From the NCBI GenBank assembly GCA_028554755.1, contig JAPTOF010000004.1, positions 503,501 through 567,500 on the forward strand: 64,000 bases of DNA, given 5' to 3'. The position numbers were made by a program, and so were the translations under genes. The notes beneath the pieces were generated by a model. The model worked only from the letters and a program-made list of their open reading frames with translations, was not told where the DNA came from and made no database searches. Of the stretch, positions 33,808 to 46,455 are shown one piece after another (position 1 is the first letter of the stretch; every line of letters starts with the position of its first letter). The stretch comes from Cordia subcordata (lineage: Eukaryota > Streptophyta > Magnoliopsida > Boraginales > Cordiaceae).

Positions 33808-34240
33808 TGAATAGCTTGAATTGACTTTTTTTTAAAAATAAATATCGTTTTAAAATATTAAAAATTTTTAATTGGCCTTCCCCTTCTGATAATCCAAGCG
33901 CTTCTAGGGGACGAAGCTGGTCCGGCTAATCGAATCCACCCAGTGATCCCTATTTGTATCAAGCGAATCGTAAAATAGGATTAATCTCGTTCAATCTATT
34001 GAACATTTCTTTTTAACCATAGAGGAGAAGACCTCTCTCTAAGACATCCAAATAGCCTGAATTGATGCGGAAGACTAATTCGAGATCAAGGCGCAAATAA
34101 TCCATAATGGCGATCCTTGATCCAAAGGGAGATTGGTTAGCTCAGGCTTTCACATTTTCTGAAAGTTAATACAAATAATTGTTGCAAAAAATAAAGAAAA
34201 AGAATATTTTTTCAAGAAAAATCCAACCCAAAACGAGCAT
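33808..34240. mobile_element. MITE-like ends enclosing a GC-richer insert
   Basis: The left end AGCTTGAATTGACTTTTTTTT and the right end, reverse-complemented CGTTTTGGGTTGGATTTTTCTTG, resemble the MITE ends nearby. Between them (about 33870-34150) the sequence is much less AT-rich and has no MITE character. I could not identify this insert. It may be captured gene or organelle DNA, or an unrelated insertion. Confidence 0.35.
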
Positions 34241-36546
34241 CAAGATTCGTACAACCAAAAGCTAGATTTTTCCCCGCACCCACAGACTTGGCGATACTAG
34301 GCTTAAGTTCCAAAACGTTTTTGGTTGCTATCATATTAGTATTTTCAATTCACACCTTTTTTTTTTTTTTTTTTTTGTCTTTTATTCTTATAAGTCGTGG
34401 TGCTCATCTAATACATGACAAATGATTCAACTGGAGGTCTAGTCACTTTCTATAACCTTTTATATTCTTTTTTTGGTGAGAAAATAAAGTGCAACACTTG
34501 TTTGTTTGTTCTCTTGTCAATATAACTGTATTTTAGTAAAGCAGTGCATTATTTTACTTTTGAAAAATCATTTACCTCTTCTAAACCCAACACAAAACAT
34601 TAGAATCTTCTTCCCCGATTTTCTTCTTCCCAAACATGTATTATTTTTTCTTTTTCTATTTCTCCAGCCATCTTCCTCATGAAGAAAGTGGGATCATAAA
34701 CTAAAAATATACAATTAGACCCTGCAACCTAGCTTGGCTATGCTGAAAGATTAATTAGATAAAAGCCTCTAAAGTTGTCAAGCTTTTTCTCTAAAAATAA
34801 TTTTTATTATTTTAAAACATAATATTTTATAAACATATTCAAATGAGTCCTAATTAAAAGTCTCTTAGAAAACATAAAGAGTTTTATCCCATAAATATTT
34901 TATAACACAATGAAGAGTTATTTGAATCAGTGTGCAAAATATTAAATACTAATATAACTAATTTTGTGAAATTTTGTTTGTATCAACAATGAGTTACCCG
35001 TTCCTAGAACACTTATTTAAAAATATGTGTAAAATCTTGAGAACAAATAGTATTAAATAATAACTAATTAATTTGCTTAATTTCTTGTAACTCTGTCGTA
35101 TTCTCCTACTTGGTGAAGCCTAATAAGATTCTGCAGACAATCATAATAAATGCTTCTATCTATCGCATAACCTTTATAGTCCATAAGATAAAATAAAACA
35201 ATTTGGACTACACGTGGATGGTTAAATTAAACTCGAAGACCGTATTATGACCGTACGAAGAACATTGGATCGTACAATACGAGACCAACGGCCTAGCTCA
35301 GTAGCTTGGGCTGAGTTGAAAGATTAATTAGATAAAAGGCTCTAAAGTTGTCAAACTTTTTTCTAAAATTAATTTTTATTACTTCAAAAAAATTAAACTA
35401 ATTTTAATATTTTATAAATATAATTATATTAGATGTAAACAGTTCACAAATTTATTTAAATTAGTTTCTACCTTAACAAAAGAATAAGAAACATAATGAG
35501 AACCTATTTGAATATTTGTGAAATATGAACATGTAGTGGGCTATCAATTCCTAAAGCACTAATTTGAAAATACTTGTAAAATGTTGAAAATTAATATAAT
35601 TATTTCAAATAATTAAATCGAAATTAAAATAAAGTAAACACGTAACATAAATAAAGAACCACAATAAAAATAAATAAAAAATCCTAAAAATACAAAAAAA
35701 AAAAAGAAAGAAAAGGAGCCTAAAAATAGTAACAGAGACCAAATGTGGTGACATGGGAAAGCATCCATGTGCAGCAGTGAGGATGTATCATGTATGCTTC
35801 AATCTTGTAAGATCTCTGACGTGCTGGCCCTTCTCTTCTCATTTGTCATTGTCCTCTACAAGACAAAATCACAGCTGGTCCTCCTGTTTTTAACTAATAA
35901 AGTTTCTCTACATTCATATTGATAATGGTTTTTTGCTACAAATCACCCAAAAAAAAGGAGTTTTTTTGGATAACCAATCAATGAAAACACTAGTTTTCTT
36001 TATTAAATAAGCTTCAAAGAATAAGTTACGCACGTTGGAGCAAGCTTGAATAAAACTAAGTGATTTAGTTGACCATGATTTATGTTACATCTGCTTTGAT
36101 TTTCTTTTAGATAAGAAATTTTTTGTCAACAAAATAAACTTTTGAAAATGTGTTTTCAAGATGGAATAAGAAATAGTGTTTTTATTTTTTTCCTTTGGCA
36201 ATTCTACACTCTGTTCAATATTTTTTGACAATTCAACTCATCATGCAATCTTTCGCTACATTTTTACTTTTTCTTTCACAAATAAAATCCAAAATAACAC
36301 AAAAATCAAAATTCTATGCATATCAAAATATACTAAAAAATTATAAGTTTTACTCATCCATTTTAAATTGTCAAAAAAATAAAAAGAGAATAGAACTACC
36401 AAAAATAAAGTTAAAATACTAAATACTAATAAAAACACTATTATTGATAAGATATTAAAGTTCTGGGAATAATATAGGTCATGTATTCCATCATTTTATA
36501 CAATTGACTGGATTTCACGATTGTGTGTATTTGAATAGGTAGCTCG
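34241..36546. other. AT-rich gene-poor stretch
   Basis: No gene recognised. Two related segments occur: GATTAATTAGATAAAAG(C/G)CTCTAAAGTTGTCAA with CTAAAA-TAATTTTTATTA-TT near 34750 and near 35322. They indicate another diverged repeat family. Confidence 0.4.
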
Positions 36547-36890
36547 TATATGAGCTTATTTAGATTAACTTTTTCTTTTAATTAGAAAAAAAAAACATTC
36601 TTGGAAAAATTGCATTACTTTTGCAATAATTATTTGGTTGGCTTCAAGTCCAAACTCTTAAAAAAAAAAAGATCAAATACAATTTTCTTTTAGAAGCCAA
36701 AACTTTTAACTTCTTTAAAAAAACACTTTTTTCATTGCTTTTTGTAATAATTATTTAGTTTGACTTATAAAAAATGTTGAAACTCTAAAAAAACTCAAAT
36801 ACAACTTTTTTTAGAGCAAAAATTTTTAGCTCCTCAAAAAAACATTTTTTTTCAAAAGTTGTTAAAAAAGGAAAAAAGGTATTTTTAAGG
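36547..36890. mobile_element. AT-rich MITE-like element with internal tandem copy
   Basis: After a start reading GAGCTTATTTAGATTAACTTTTTC, a unit of about 118 bases repeats: TTGCAATAATTATTTGGTTGGCTT near 36621 and TTGTAATAATTATTTAGTTTGACTT near 36743. Each is followed by TCAAATACAA, TTTTAGA and AACTTCT/GCTCCT-TTAAAAAAACA. The ends are diffuse. Confidence 0.4.
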
Positions 36891-37676
36891 CTTAAATTTT
36901 GCAAAATATAGAACTGATAGCTTGAACTTCAAAATCTTTAATACAAGGGTTCGAACTTATAGAAAAGTGATATTTTGGTGTTAATTTTTCTCTTATATGA
37001 CAATTTTTTTCTTTTCAAATATTATGTGGTAGTTTATTTGTCTTTCATATTTAGTAACGGTGGATATTCTTACATTACATTCTAAAAAAAAAAAATTAAC
37101 TTCATAATTTTTTTTAAAAATTATTAAAGAAACAATTAAAAAAAACCAATCCAAAAAAGTTAATTGACTACACAATAATCCCTCTATCTTAATTAATGTC
37201 TAATAAAGATATTTGATTTGGCCGTAGAACAAAGGAAACCAAAAAATAAAAAGAAAAGAAAAAAAGCCTCCCGAAAATAAAAAAGCCCCCATTTCTCGTG
37301 AGGGAGAGAGAGACACCGAGAGTGAAAGGACTGTGTTGGCTTTTGCTTGCTTCACCTTCTCCAAAAGGAAAAGAGAGAGCGGAGCCAGCAACGCACGCAC
37401 GTCTGCCCTCTGGAGCACAGTGGCGCCTTTCCGTTCTATGGATTATTCTTCTCTCTCTTCTTTCTCTGTTGCTCTCTTCGTCTCCGCGCCAAGCACAACA
37501 TCGTAGTTCGATTTGAGAAAGAAGAGCCAGAGAGTGAAAACAGCAATCGCAGGAAAAAAGAAAATTCCAAAAAAACAAATAAATACGAAGAAAGCGCTGG
37601 CGGACTTTAGTGGAGCCATTCCAGGCTTCATTTTCTAAGGTTATATAAGAATAGTGGAGGAATTTATCGCGTGAGA

Positions 37677-38714
37677 ATGCAGTGGATTACGAGATTCTCC
37701 TGGTTCATCTCGGCAGCAATGGTGTTGATTGTATTATCTCCGTCTCTTCAATCGTTTCCGCCTGCCGAAGCCATTAATTCTCATCGCCGATTCTCTTTCC
37801 GAAAAGCTCCAGCATTCCGTAATGCCGATGGATGCAGCAGCACTTCTACATTCGCCGGCGTCTGCGATCCGTCTCTCGTTCACGTCGCGATTACTCTCGA
37901 TGTCGAGTACTTGCGTGGCTCAGTCGCCGCCGTTCATTCCATTTTGCAGCATTCAATGTGTCCGGAGAGTGTGTTTTTCCACTTCCTAGTCTCTGATACT
38001 GGCCTCGAAACCCTAGTCCGATCCACATTTCCTCAGTTGAAGTTCAAAGTCTACTATTTCGATCCTGAGAGAGTGCGCAGATTCATATCTTCATCAGTGA
38101 GGCTAGCGCTTGAGCAGCCGCTAAATTACGCCAGAAATTACTTGGCTCATCTCTTGGAGCCGTGCGTGAAGCGCGTGATTTACTTAGATTCTGATCTTGT
38201 TGTTATAGATGATATCTCGAAGCTTTGGAGCACTAGTTTAGGTGAGAAAACGATCGGTGCACCGGAATACTGCCACGCGAATTTCACCAAGTATTTCACA
38301 GAGGCATTTTGGTCCGACCGACGACATTCCTGCACTTTCGCCGGCCGAAAATCTTGCTACTTTAACACTGGTGTGATGGTAATGGATCTGCAGAAATGGA
38401 GACGGTTCCGGTACACGAAGCGGATAGAGAAGTGGATGGAGATCCAGAAGACGAGTCGGATCTACGAGCTAGGTTCACTGCCGCCGTTTTTGCTGCTTTT
38501 CGCAGGACACGTGGCGCCTATTGAGCACAGATGGAACCAGCACGGCCTAGGTGGCGATAATGTTAGAGGAAGCTGCCGTGACCTCCACCCTGGCCCCGTC
38601 AGCCTCCTCCACTGGAGCGGCAGCGGTAAGCCGTGGCTCCGCCTCGACTCGCGGCGGCCTTGCCCGCTCGATTCTCTTTGGGCACCCTACGACCTGTACG
38701 GACACTCGACTTAA
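37677..38714 (+). CDS. Galacturonosyltransferase-like (GATL) protein, GT8 family
   Basis: GATL proteins are Golgi-type GT8 glycosyltransferases linked to pectin and xylan formation. The frame is 345 residues from 37677 (an in-frame Met two codons upstream adds MR), the normal GATL length, and it has no intron, as expected for the group. An N-terminal hydrophobic segment (about residues 8-27) fits a signal peptide or anchor. The GT8 core follows: [44 protein letters not shown], and the metal-binding DxD motif as DSD at 171-173 in [13 protein letters not shown]. Later come [16 protein letters not shown] and the C-terminal [11 protein letters not shown] that binds nucleotide sugar. There is no long stem region, which separates GATL from GAUT. 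The upstream 350 bases are CT-rich and look like leader. Which GATL subgroup it belongs to cannot be told reliably. Confidence 0.93.
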   Translation: MQWITRFSWFISAAMVLIVLSPSLQSFPPAEAINSHRRFSFRKAPAFRNADGCSSTSTFAGVCDPSLVHVAITLDVEYLRGSVAAVHSILQHSMCPESVFFHFLVSDTGLETLVRSTFPQLKFKVYYFDPERVRRFISSSVRLALEQPLNYARNYLAHLLEPCVKRVIYLDSDLVVIDDISKLWSTSLGEKTIGAPEYCHANFTKYFTEAFWSDRRHSCTFAGRKSCYFNTGVMVMDLQKWRRFRYTKRIEKWMEIQKTSRIYELGSLPPFLLLFAGHVAPIEHRWNQHGLGGDNVRGSCRDLHPGPVSLLHWSGSGKPWLRLDSRRPCPLDSLWAPYDLYGHST

Positions 38715-41700
38715 GAATTATTTTTTTCTTTAATTTTAAATTTTTTACTTAAGTTTGTTAGCCTTTTTTTAAAAAAAAAAAATCAAAGTCATGATTATTA
38801 TCTCGGGTGATTTGTGTCGTATTACTACTGTTATAATTCTCACCTGTTGAAAAACAAATAAGAAAAAGAGCTGGATATTCAATTCAATTATTGTTTGTGT
38901 CTGCTGCTTGTGTTTACTTTGATTGAGTCGTGGAACATCATTTTTTGCATATGAAAATTTGCTCCATTGACTATTCTGTAATTGTAAAATTTGTCTATTC
39001 TGCCATGAAAATGAAATCAAGTACCGACACTCCATGAGTGGACTCGAAGCTTTGTAGAGGAATCCTACTAATACAATTTTACAAAAAATCGTTGTTATAC
39101 GTTATGGCATTTGGCATTTTCTGTACGAAATATCACATTATTTATTTTTAAACATATCTGGTTTATGAATATATGCTAGACAAAATGCTAAGTATGAGAT
39201 GAAGTCTAATATGATAGTCATTAAAGAAGGAACCCTTGACAGCTTCTCTTAGTGGGTGGGTCGAGACCCTAGAGGAGAATATAATTGTTGCATTTTAATT
39301 CTATCATAATTGGATTTTCTTGTTGAGGCAAAGATATATTGCTTTTATGCACCGTAGTGGTAGGCCTTTCTTTCTTTCTTTCTTTCTCTTTCTTTTTTTT
39401 TTTTTTGGGTCCTCTGGTGGGTGTTGTGTGCTTTGAAGATTGTTTGGGGCGGCGGATATGGATATGCACAACTTTGCCGGGGATTTAAGGATTAGGATTT
39501 TCTCACATCAACAGTTTTCGGGGAGGCTTGCGTTGAAGGCATGTGATGATGCTTGCAATGCTTTAACAAATTTTCTACGGCTTCATCTTTAGTTTGCTAT
39601 TGCTGGGCTGTCTTTTTTTTTTTTTTTTTTTTTTTAAATTTTGTGGTGATAAGTTAGTAAGCATTGTCTCTATCCTATAAAATAGAACACCATGCCATGC
39701 GGTGCCGGCAGTTGTGTTTTGACCATCCGAGTACATCTTTAGAGAGGTCGTGTGACAGACTTGTTTGTTAGCTAGATATCAGCATTCAGCAGCCCACGGG
39801 ATTCATTTGGAAGACGAATGTGATGTAGATGGAGAGATAATAGTGTGTGTATTGTTTTTTTGCTTCGGAGGAGGCTGCGAGTGTCTTGTGATCTATATAC
39901 CTTTACCTGTTCCCTGGGGATCTTGGTTAGTTGGATTTTCTTGTAACGTCTATTAACTAAAGTAATTTTCTGAAACAAAACATAGAGGATTGGTATTCTA
40001 ATCGGTAGTTATATAAAATAATCAAATATTCCTCAACACATTATAAGCTTAAGGGGTAATTATTTGTCGAATTTGCATTTGCTTCTATTGTTGTAAAGTT
40101 AGGAAGAAAAGTCAATGGTTGTGAATTGATATATCATACTTATCTCTCAATGTTAGTGACGTGCTTATAATTTTATGGGGGGTTGTGAATCATTATTATC
40201 TTGCTGTTCTTTAGTTCTGCTCTTTAAGGCATCAAACTTGATTAAACTATATGCAAATTGGGTCCAAGGAAATTTGTGAATTTAATTTGGCCTTGGGCTG
40301 TGGAGGGCCCAGCTGTCATTGTTGCGCAGGAGGCTTCCAAGGTATGGAGAAGAGGCGCCGATTTGTTTTTGCCCTGGCATCACACGTGGCCAGCCACTTG
40401 GATTAGACTTGGTGCATTCAATTTAATCTATGTTGCGACTAGCAAACTATAGTAACAATCGTCTAAAAATGAAAAAGTGGTTTAAGTTTTAATAAATATA
40501 TATGGAATGATCTGTCTTTATTGCTAAAATCGTGTTAACAACGTTTTTGGCTGCTTTTGGATGTGTTTTGTTGATTGAATGAGTTTAATTTTATCGGTGA
40601 TTAAGACTTAGCAACTGACTCTAAGCTCTACCTAATCTGAATGAGGTAATCTTAAAACACCAGCTAGCTTTTACGTTGCTCAAGTTAATTAGAAACACCA
40701 TACCACCAACTCTCAATTTTTAAAGTAGGGGAATTAATTAAACGACTCTCCAATTGACACAAAATAATAGATAAAGCACAGGAGTAGGTTAATCATGTGA
40801 ATCGTGTTTCATACACTCCCACTTAAACATAATGTGTCGTGCATTGTATCTCGACTAGGTTGTGAATATTTTCAAGACTTGCAAATGTTGTTAATTTCGA
40901 TATCTTTTTCGAAATCCATACAATCTCTTGTTTCAAAAAAAAGAAAATAATAATAATAATTAAAAAATAAAAATAAAAAGAGAAGCTGCTCTCAAGCATG
41001 GCACATAAATGAAAATGCGGTGTTTTCAATTGTTTTATTCCCGACAAGACAACTGTTAAGGAACAGCAGCATGATCATGGTATTTTTTTTTTTTTTTTGG
41101 GGGGGGGGGGCCTGGCAAGTGTATGGAAATTTAGTTCCTTGTATCTTGAAAACATGGCAGCAAAACTGAACCAGATATAACAATCCTCCCGTTGTGTGTT
41201 TCGTTTTTAATTTGAGGTTGAAGGAGGATGTTGACCTTGGAACAAGTTGCAAATGTTGTTTTTTATAGCATGTGAGGAAAGAAATGTAAAGGCAGAAACG
41301 GCCTCCGCAAGACATGTAGCCCAGAAAAAAGAGAAATACTCCTTTCCAAATCCTTTACAGCTATAAACAGCCATTTAATGGAGAGCTCTGTTTTCTTGAG
41401 GGGGGACCATTCACATTTTTGTGGGACGCCACCAAGATTGCTTTCTACAATTACTACAGATTCGCAATCGACATTTTGGTATTAGCTCATTTGGAATTAG
41501 GGTAGCTGAAACTTTCTTCCCCAAAAGTAATGACCCGGTTAGAATACCGAGGGGGATGGGAGTTGGGTTGCGGTGGGGGGTTTATTAAAAGAAAAATTAA
41601 AAGAATTCCAAAATGTGACCAAAAAAAAAAGAAAGGCTTGTTTGGTCCATGTAGAAACACTATTACACAACATGCATCACCAGCAAATTTACCGTATGTA

Positions 41701-42038
41701 GAATCACTATTACACACTCGGTTAAGGTCATTTTCTAAGTTAACTGAATCAGCCTTGAGATCTTATAACAATTGCTGAAGTGCATTCAAATATGGAGCAA
41801 CTGTAGTTATCTGGAAAAATGAAATGAAGTAAACGATGAATCTTGGAATTGAATTCAATAGCCAGTACAACTATTCTGCAAATCTGAATATAGATACACT
41901 TATATGAGGTAATGTAAAACATTCAAACAAAAGAAACTCGAACTACAAGATGAAGTTCAGAAAACTTCACGCGTGTGCTGGATGGTAGTAGCTAGCTGCA
42001 AGTAAGGATGCCTGGGCCTGGCATTACCATTACCATCA
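38715..42038. other. Intergenic spacer between convergent genes
   Basis: Contains homopolymers (T-runs at 39383-39406 and 39610-39635, a T-then-G run at 41080-41110) and no gene signal. Small frames near 39.8 and 40.3 kb have no recognisable family. The last 100-200 bases are the 3' flank of the CSLD gene. Confidence 0.5.
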
Positions 42039-45000
42039 TCAAGGGAACTCAAACCTCATGAGGTCCTGCCTTCCAGCGGGAGGGTAAATGTACAAGGCAA
42101 GTAATGAGACAATAATGCAGATTAGTCCTGACCACAGGTAGACAATTGTGGGAATCTTCCCCTTCCTCCCCATAAACCCTTTTGCAAAAGGGAAGAGATG
42201 AGCCAGCACCCAAAAGCTGAAGAAAACGCCTCCAAGAAGCTTGCTCCACTGTGGGAATGGACTGTACAGAGTCCTACTTACGGCCACAGCAATAGCGAAC
42301 AGATTTAGCAGAATAATAGTAATTGGTGGAATCATTAGTGTGGTCCATCTGAACTCGTATAGCTCTGCGAATTCATCATCTATGTCATCAGGTGTAGCTG
42401 ACTTAGATGTCAATGTGAATGAGATGTCGATTCCTGCAATAACCTTGAGGAGTCCTTGAATCACAGCAGCTGGATGTGCACTGGTTCCACCAATTACCCA
42501 GAACTGCTCGTTTCGCCACCAGTCCTGTATGCTGATTCCAGACCATTTGATTTCCAGCAACGCGAGCAAGCAGAGGGTGATTGTGATGATTAACAGGAAG
42601 ACTAGAAAAGTTATATTCATGGATTGGACTATGAACTTCCCAGAGAACAGTGAAAGTGCCGGCAGAGTGCAGTAGACCAGGAGGAACATAGAAGTGAAAG
42701 GGTATATTCCGACATTGAAATAGGCCACCCTCTGCAGAAACTTCATCCTGGAACTCGCGAATAGAGCATTGTTGCGAGAAAAGAAGATTTCAACCGATCC
42801 AGTTGCCCACCGAAGGACTTGGTTCAGCCTATCTGTTAAATTGATTGGCGCAGTACCCCTGAAGGCATCTCTCTGGGTGACGCAGTACACTGATCTCCAT
42901 CCTCTATTGTGCATGCGATAACCTGTAACAACATCTTCCGTTACGGAACCATATATCCAGCCCACTCTTCTTCCCCAGTCTGTTCTGTCCTCGTAGAAAC
43001 AACTAATAACACTGACTGCCTCTGCAAGAGCTGAAGCATCTAAAGGCTCGCGTTGCACAGCAAGGGAACCTGCTGGCCTTCCCAGGCAACCTTTTCCTCG
43101 CAAGTCATGGAGCAATCTTCCCCCAAATTCAGCTATAGCTATTGAGTCAACAAGAGCAACAGAATTACCAAACTGTTTAGGGAGTAAGGACCTGGTAGCA
43201 TCTTCATCAGCATTTTGTTCCCCCATTATGGGCACAAACATATCGTCATCTTCGTGGTTCGCCGGAGCCTTGCTTCTCTTCAAAAGCAACCTCCTCTTCG
43301 TCCTTCCAAACCACCCAATGTGTTCTGTGGCCCTAGGTGGACTAAACCCGTAAACAGCAATTCTCCGAAACATGCAGCCTGTCCCCACATACATGGGACC
43401 TTGTAATCCATCAAGGGCTCTCATGCTCACATCAAAGAATACAGTATTGTGGTTAGCATAGCGATCACTTGGATCAATCCCCTCAAATCTTTGTGGAAAC
43501 TGAACATAACCAATCCTATCGCCACCACGATCAAGCATGAAGCACATTCCTTCCCTCATAGCTGCAGAATTATAGATATAGTGATCACAATCCAAATTGA
43601 GAATGAACGGGCCGTTTGACATGATTGCACTAGCACGCACTAAAGCATTCATTGCACCAGCTTTCTTGTTGTGATCAAAGCCAGGACGCTTCTCACGGGA
43701 CACATAAACCAACATTGGCAATCTTATATCAACTTCTGTTGTATCAATCCTGTGATCATCATAAGTCCCCAGCAGCGGTTCTGGACTAGGTGGAACTAAC
43801 ATCATCTGTAGGTGAAACCATGATAAGTTAGGATAAAAATATGATCTAAGTTTAAAGTTCAGAAGGTGTTAGCAACATCAGTGGCTAAGGCAAGATACCT
43901 GTATAATGGCCTCGTGGTCGCCCTTTGAGTGACCTTCTTCTGCTGACGCCCATGTTCCAGGCCAATGAGTTCCATCAGACATCCAAGTAGCCTTTGGGAT
44001 CTTCACAGGCTCAAATGGATTTTCCCCAAGTTCATTCTGTTTGATTTTGCCCTTTATTTCTGCTTTGGCATTATAAGCATCTGACCTTCGCCTGATCGAG
44101 TCTGGTAAGGCATTGATTCTCACCTTGAATTCATCATATTCTCGCTTCACTCTTCTCCTGTCCTTCACAAAATCAGGTCGTTTCTGATTCTTCAGTGGAT
44201 CACGCTTTAGCCCGAAGTATGCCTCAGGATTTCTAGGTTCAATGTTATGTTTTCGACAGAAAGGAACCCATAGTTTCGCAAAGCTTGCAGCCTCTGCTAG
44301 AGCCTCAAATGTCACAAGGGAGCCTCCATCATCGGATAGATAACATGCCACCTTTTCGACTGGATAATTAACAGCAAGTATAGAGAGAATTGTGTTTGCT
44401 GTTACAAGGGGTGGTTCCTTATCGGGATCAGCTGTAGAAACAAACACATCTATCCCTGGAAGATCAGACAAATTCTTGGGGTTCCGAAGGTTCGGATTTG
44501 AAGATTCATACCTCTCTTTCAGAACAGAGAGGTTAGTCTCTCTTTTCACAGGGCAAATCTTGGGCAGCTGATCAAGAATCCAAGAGACTGCAAACCAGAG
44601 CTCACAGATCACTGACATCATCCACAGCCATATAGCCTCATGGTTAGGATGCATGATCCTCCATGTCAGGAAACAAGCAAGAGCACCAAGTCGAGTAATC
44701 ACAAGCAATCTGCATATCCACATAACATAAAATCATTTTGAGAACTCTAGTGCTGATAATTTGAGCTGATTTATTAACAGATTGAATAAGTCCACAATCC
44801 AATGCATCAAAAAATCACTTTAGGGTGATGAATGTTAACCACAATAAATAAATAAATAAACCAATATCCTCTATACAAACTTAAGCTTTTAGATGAGATG
44901 GTAACTCTAAGAAGGTATCAGAATTGTCCATGCACAAATTCTAAACCAATCACACGTGAGAGGGCGTATTAACTACAATAAATAAATAAATAAACCAATA

Positions 45001-46455
45001 TCCTCTATACAAGCTTAAGGTTTTAGATGAGATGGTAACTTTAAGTAGTCATAATGTTAGCACTAGAAGATCCAATCATATGAAATGCTTCATTTGGTAA
45101 AACACTTTATGGCCACCAGGAGTTAATCAAGCTGAATCTAGCATTGAGTAAACAGTCGAGATTAATCAAATAATGGATTATAATTCGTATAAATTCCCTC
45201 TGGAACTCCACACTTGCAGAGCATTAAAATGATGGAATAGGACTAATAGATGAACAATAAGGACCCTCCATCTAATAGCATTTTTCAACTAACCATTACA
45301 AATTTTCATTTCACACATCTCTTATATGACTGCAAATGAGAAGTCTAATGAATCTAGCATTCGGGAAGCAATATATGCTGTCATTTAATATATCACAATG
45401 TTCTAAAAACTACACATATAAAAACTAAAAAGTATTATTAATAGACCATTAATCATAAAGTATGTAGAGAGCAATGGGCAAAGGCCATACCTGTATGGAC
45501 TGAGAATTGCAGCAGAGATCCCAATTTTCCTTGTCAACGGTCTGTTTCTCCTGTCACAAAAATCTGGAGGATTCTCAACTCTATCACCTCTACCAAAACT
45601 ATATCCATCTCTAGGCCACAAAGCATTACCATAACCATAAGTCCCCTTTGTCTCAAACAGCCATTGAGCATGATCAAACTCTTGATTTGGATGATTCTTG
45701 AATGACTGCACAAGAGAAAAATTTTTCTCCATTCTTCCCCCTCCTCCACCCCTTGTAGGCAGTGGATTCGCCTGATCTTTTGCCTCAGACCGCGGCTCAT
45801 CATCCTCGCTTCCCTCATCATCATCATCATCGTCATCGCTCACACCCTTGTAAGGCTCTTTACAACCAGGGCAATAGCCTCCACCATTTCCAACACAGTC
45901 CACATAACACTCCCTGCAAATCTTGAACCCACACTCACACTGTGCCTTACATTTCCCTTCATCACAGCCTTCCATTTCGCATACCAACTTCGACTTCATC
46001 ATCAAAGTCTCCATTTCCTCTCCACTCTTCCTTGTGTGTGCCCTTGTTGCTGAGTTAAACCCTCCAGTGAATATAGTATCCTTTATGTAAAGCTCGCTTG
46101 GGTTTCCTTGACTTTTGCTGCTCTGAAGAGGACTGTTGTTAGACTCAGACATCATACGATGATCTGGGGTCTGAGGAATCTGAACTGTGTAAGCTACGAA
46201 CTCATCTGTGCTGTCTTTAGACAAAGACAAGTACCTTCCACCACCACCACCACTTGTACTAGGTGAAGCAACACCATTTTTGCCTCCAAGTGGTGACCCC
46301 CTAAGCCCTCTGCTGCTTAAAGGTGAGTTGGCATTGTTCGATAAGCGGCGCTGCTTCGGACTTGTTAGCCCAATGGTTTGAAAACCACCTGAGGAAGAAG
46401 AAACCGTGATGGTTACAGGTGATGAAGATGGTGAATCCGCAGCCGTTTTCACCAT
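42039..46455 (-). CDS. Cellulose synthase-like protein D (CSLD)
   Basis: A GT2 membrane glycosyltransferase of the CSLD clade, which makes beta-1,4-linked wall polysaccharide, notably in tip-growing cells. Three exons (46455-45491, 44709-43899, 43805-42039) give 1180 residues, typical for CSLD. The N-terminus is Ser-rich, followed by a RING-like zinc domain (C-x-[27 protein letters not shown]) and an acidic run. Two membrane helices follow, then the catalytic region with DDGGS near 448, DCD at 664-666, TED at 881-883 and QVLRW at 921-925, the D,D,D,QxxRW signature. A CSLD-type plant insert with [12 protein letters not shown] separates DCD from TED. Six or so C-terminal helices end at LMRFEFP. 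All catalytic residues are intact. The clade call rests on the long N-terminus, [15 protein letters not shown] and overall length; CSLD2/3 versus CSLD5 is not decided. Confidence 0.96.
44841..45056. repeat. Direct repeat (period 134 bp) in CSLD intron 1
   Basis: ACAATAAATAAATAAATAAA followed by CCAATATCCTCTATACAA, CTTAAG, TTTTAGATGAGATGGTAACT and TAAG occurs from 44841 and again from 44975 with about four mismatches. The copies are separated by GAAGGTATCAGAATTG and CACACGTGAGAGGG, text similar to plant retroelement remnants. Confidence 0.8.

Noticed and set aside
37640..37650. TATATAA just before the GATL start as its TATA box
   Set aside because: It is only about 30 bases from the start codon, leaving no leader; the CT-rich stretch upstream looks transcribed.
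39765..40452. Small frames downstream of the GATL gene
   Set aside because: No motif or splicing evidence; likely chance.
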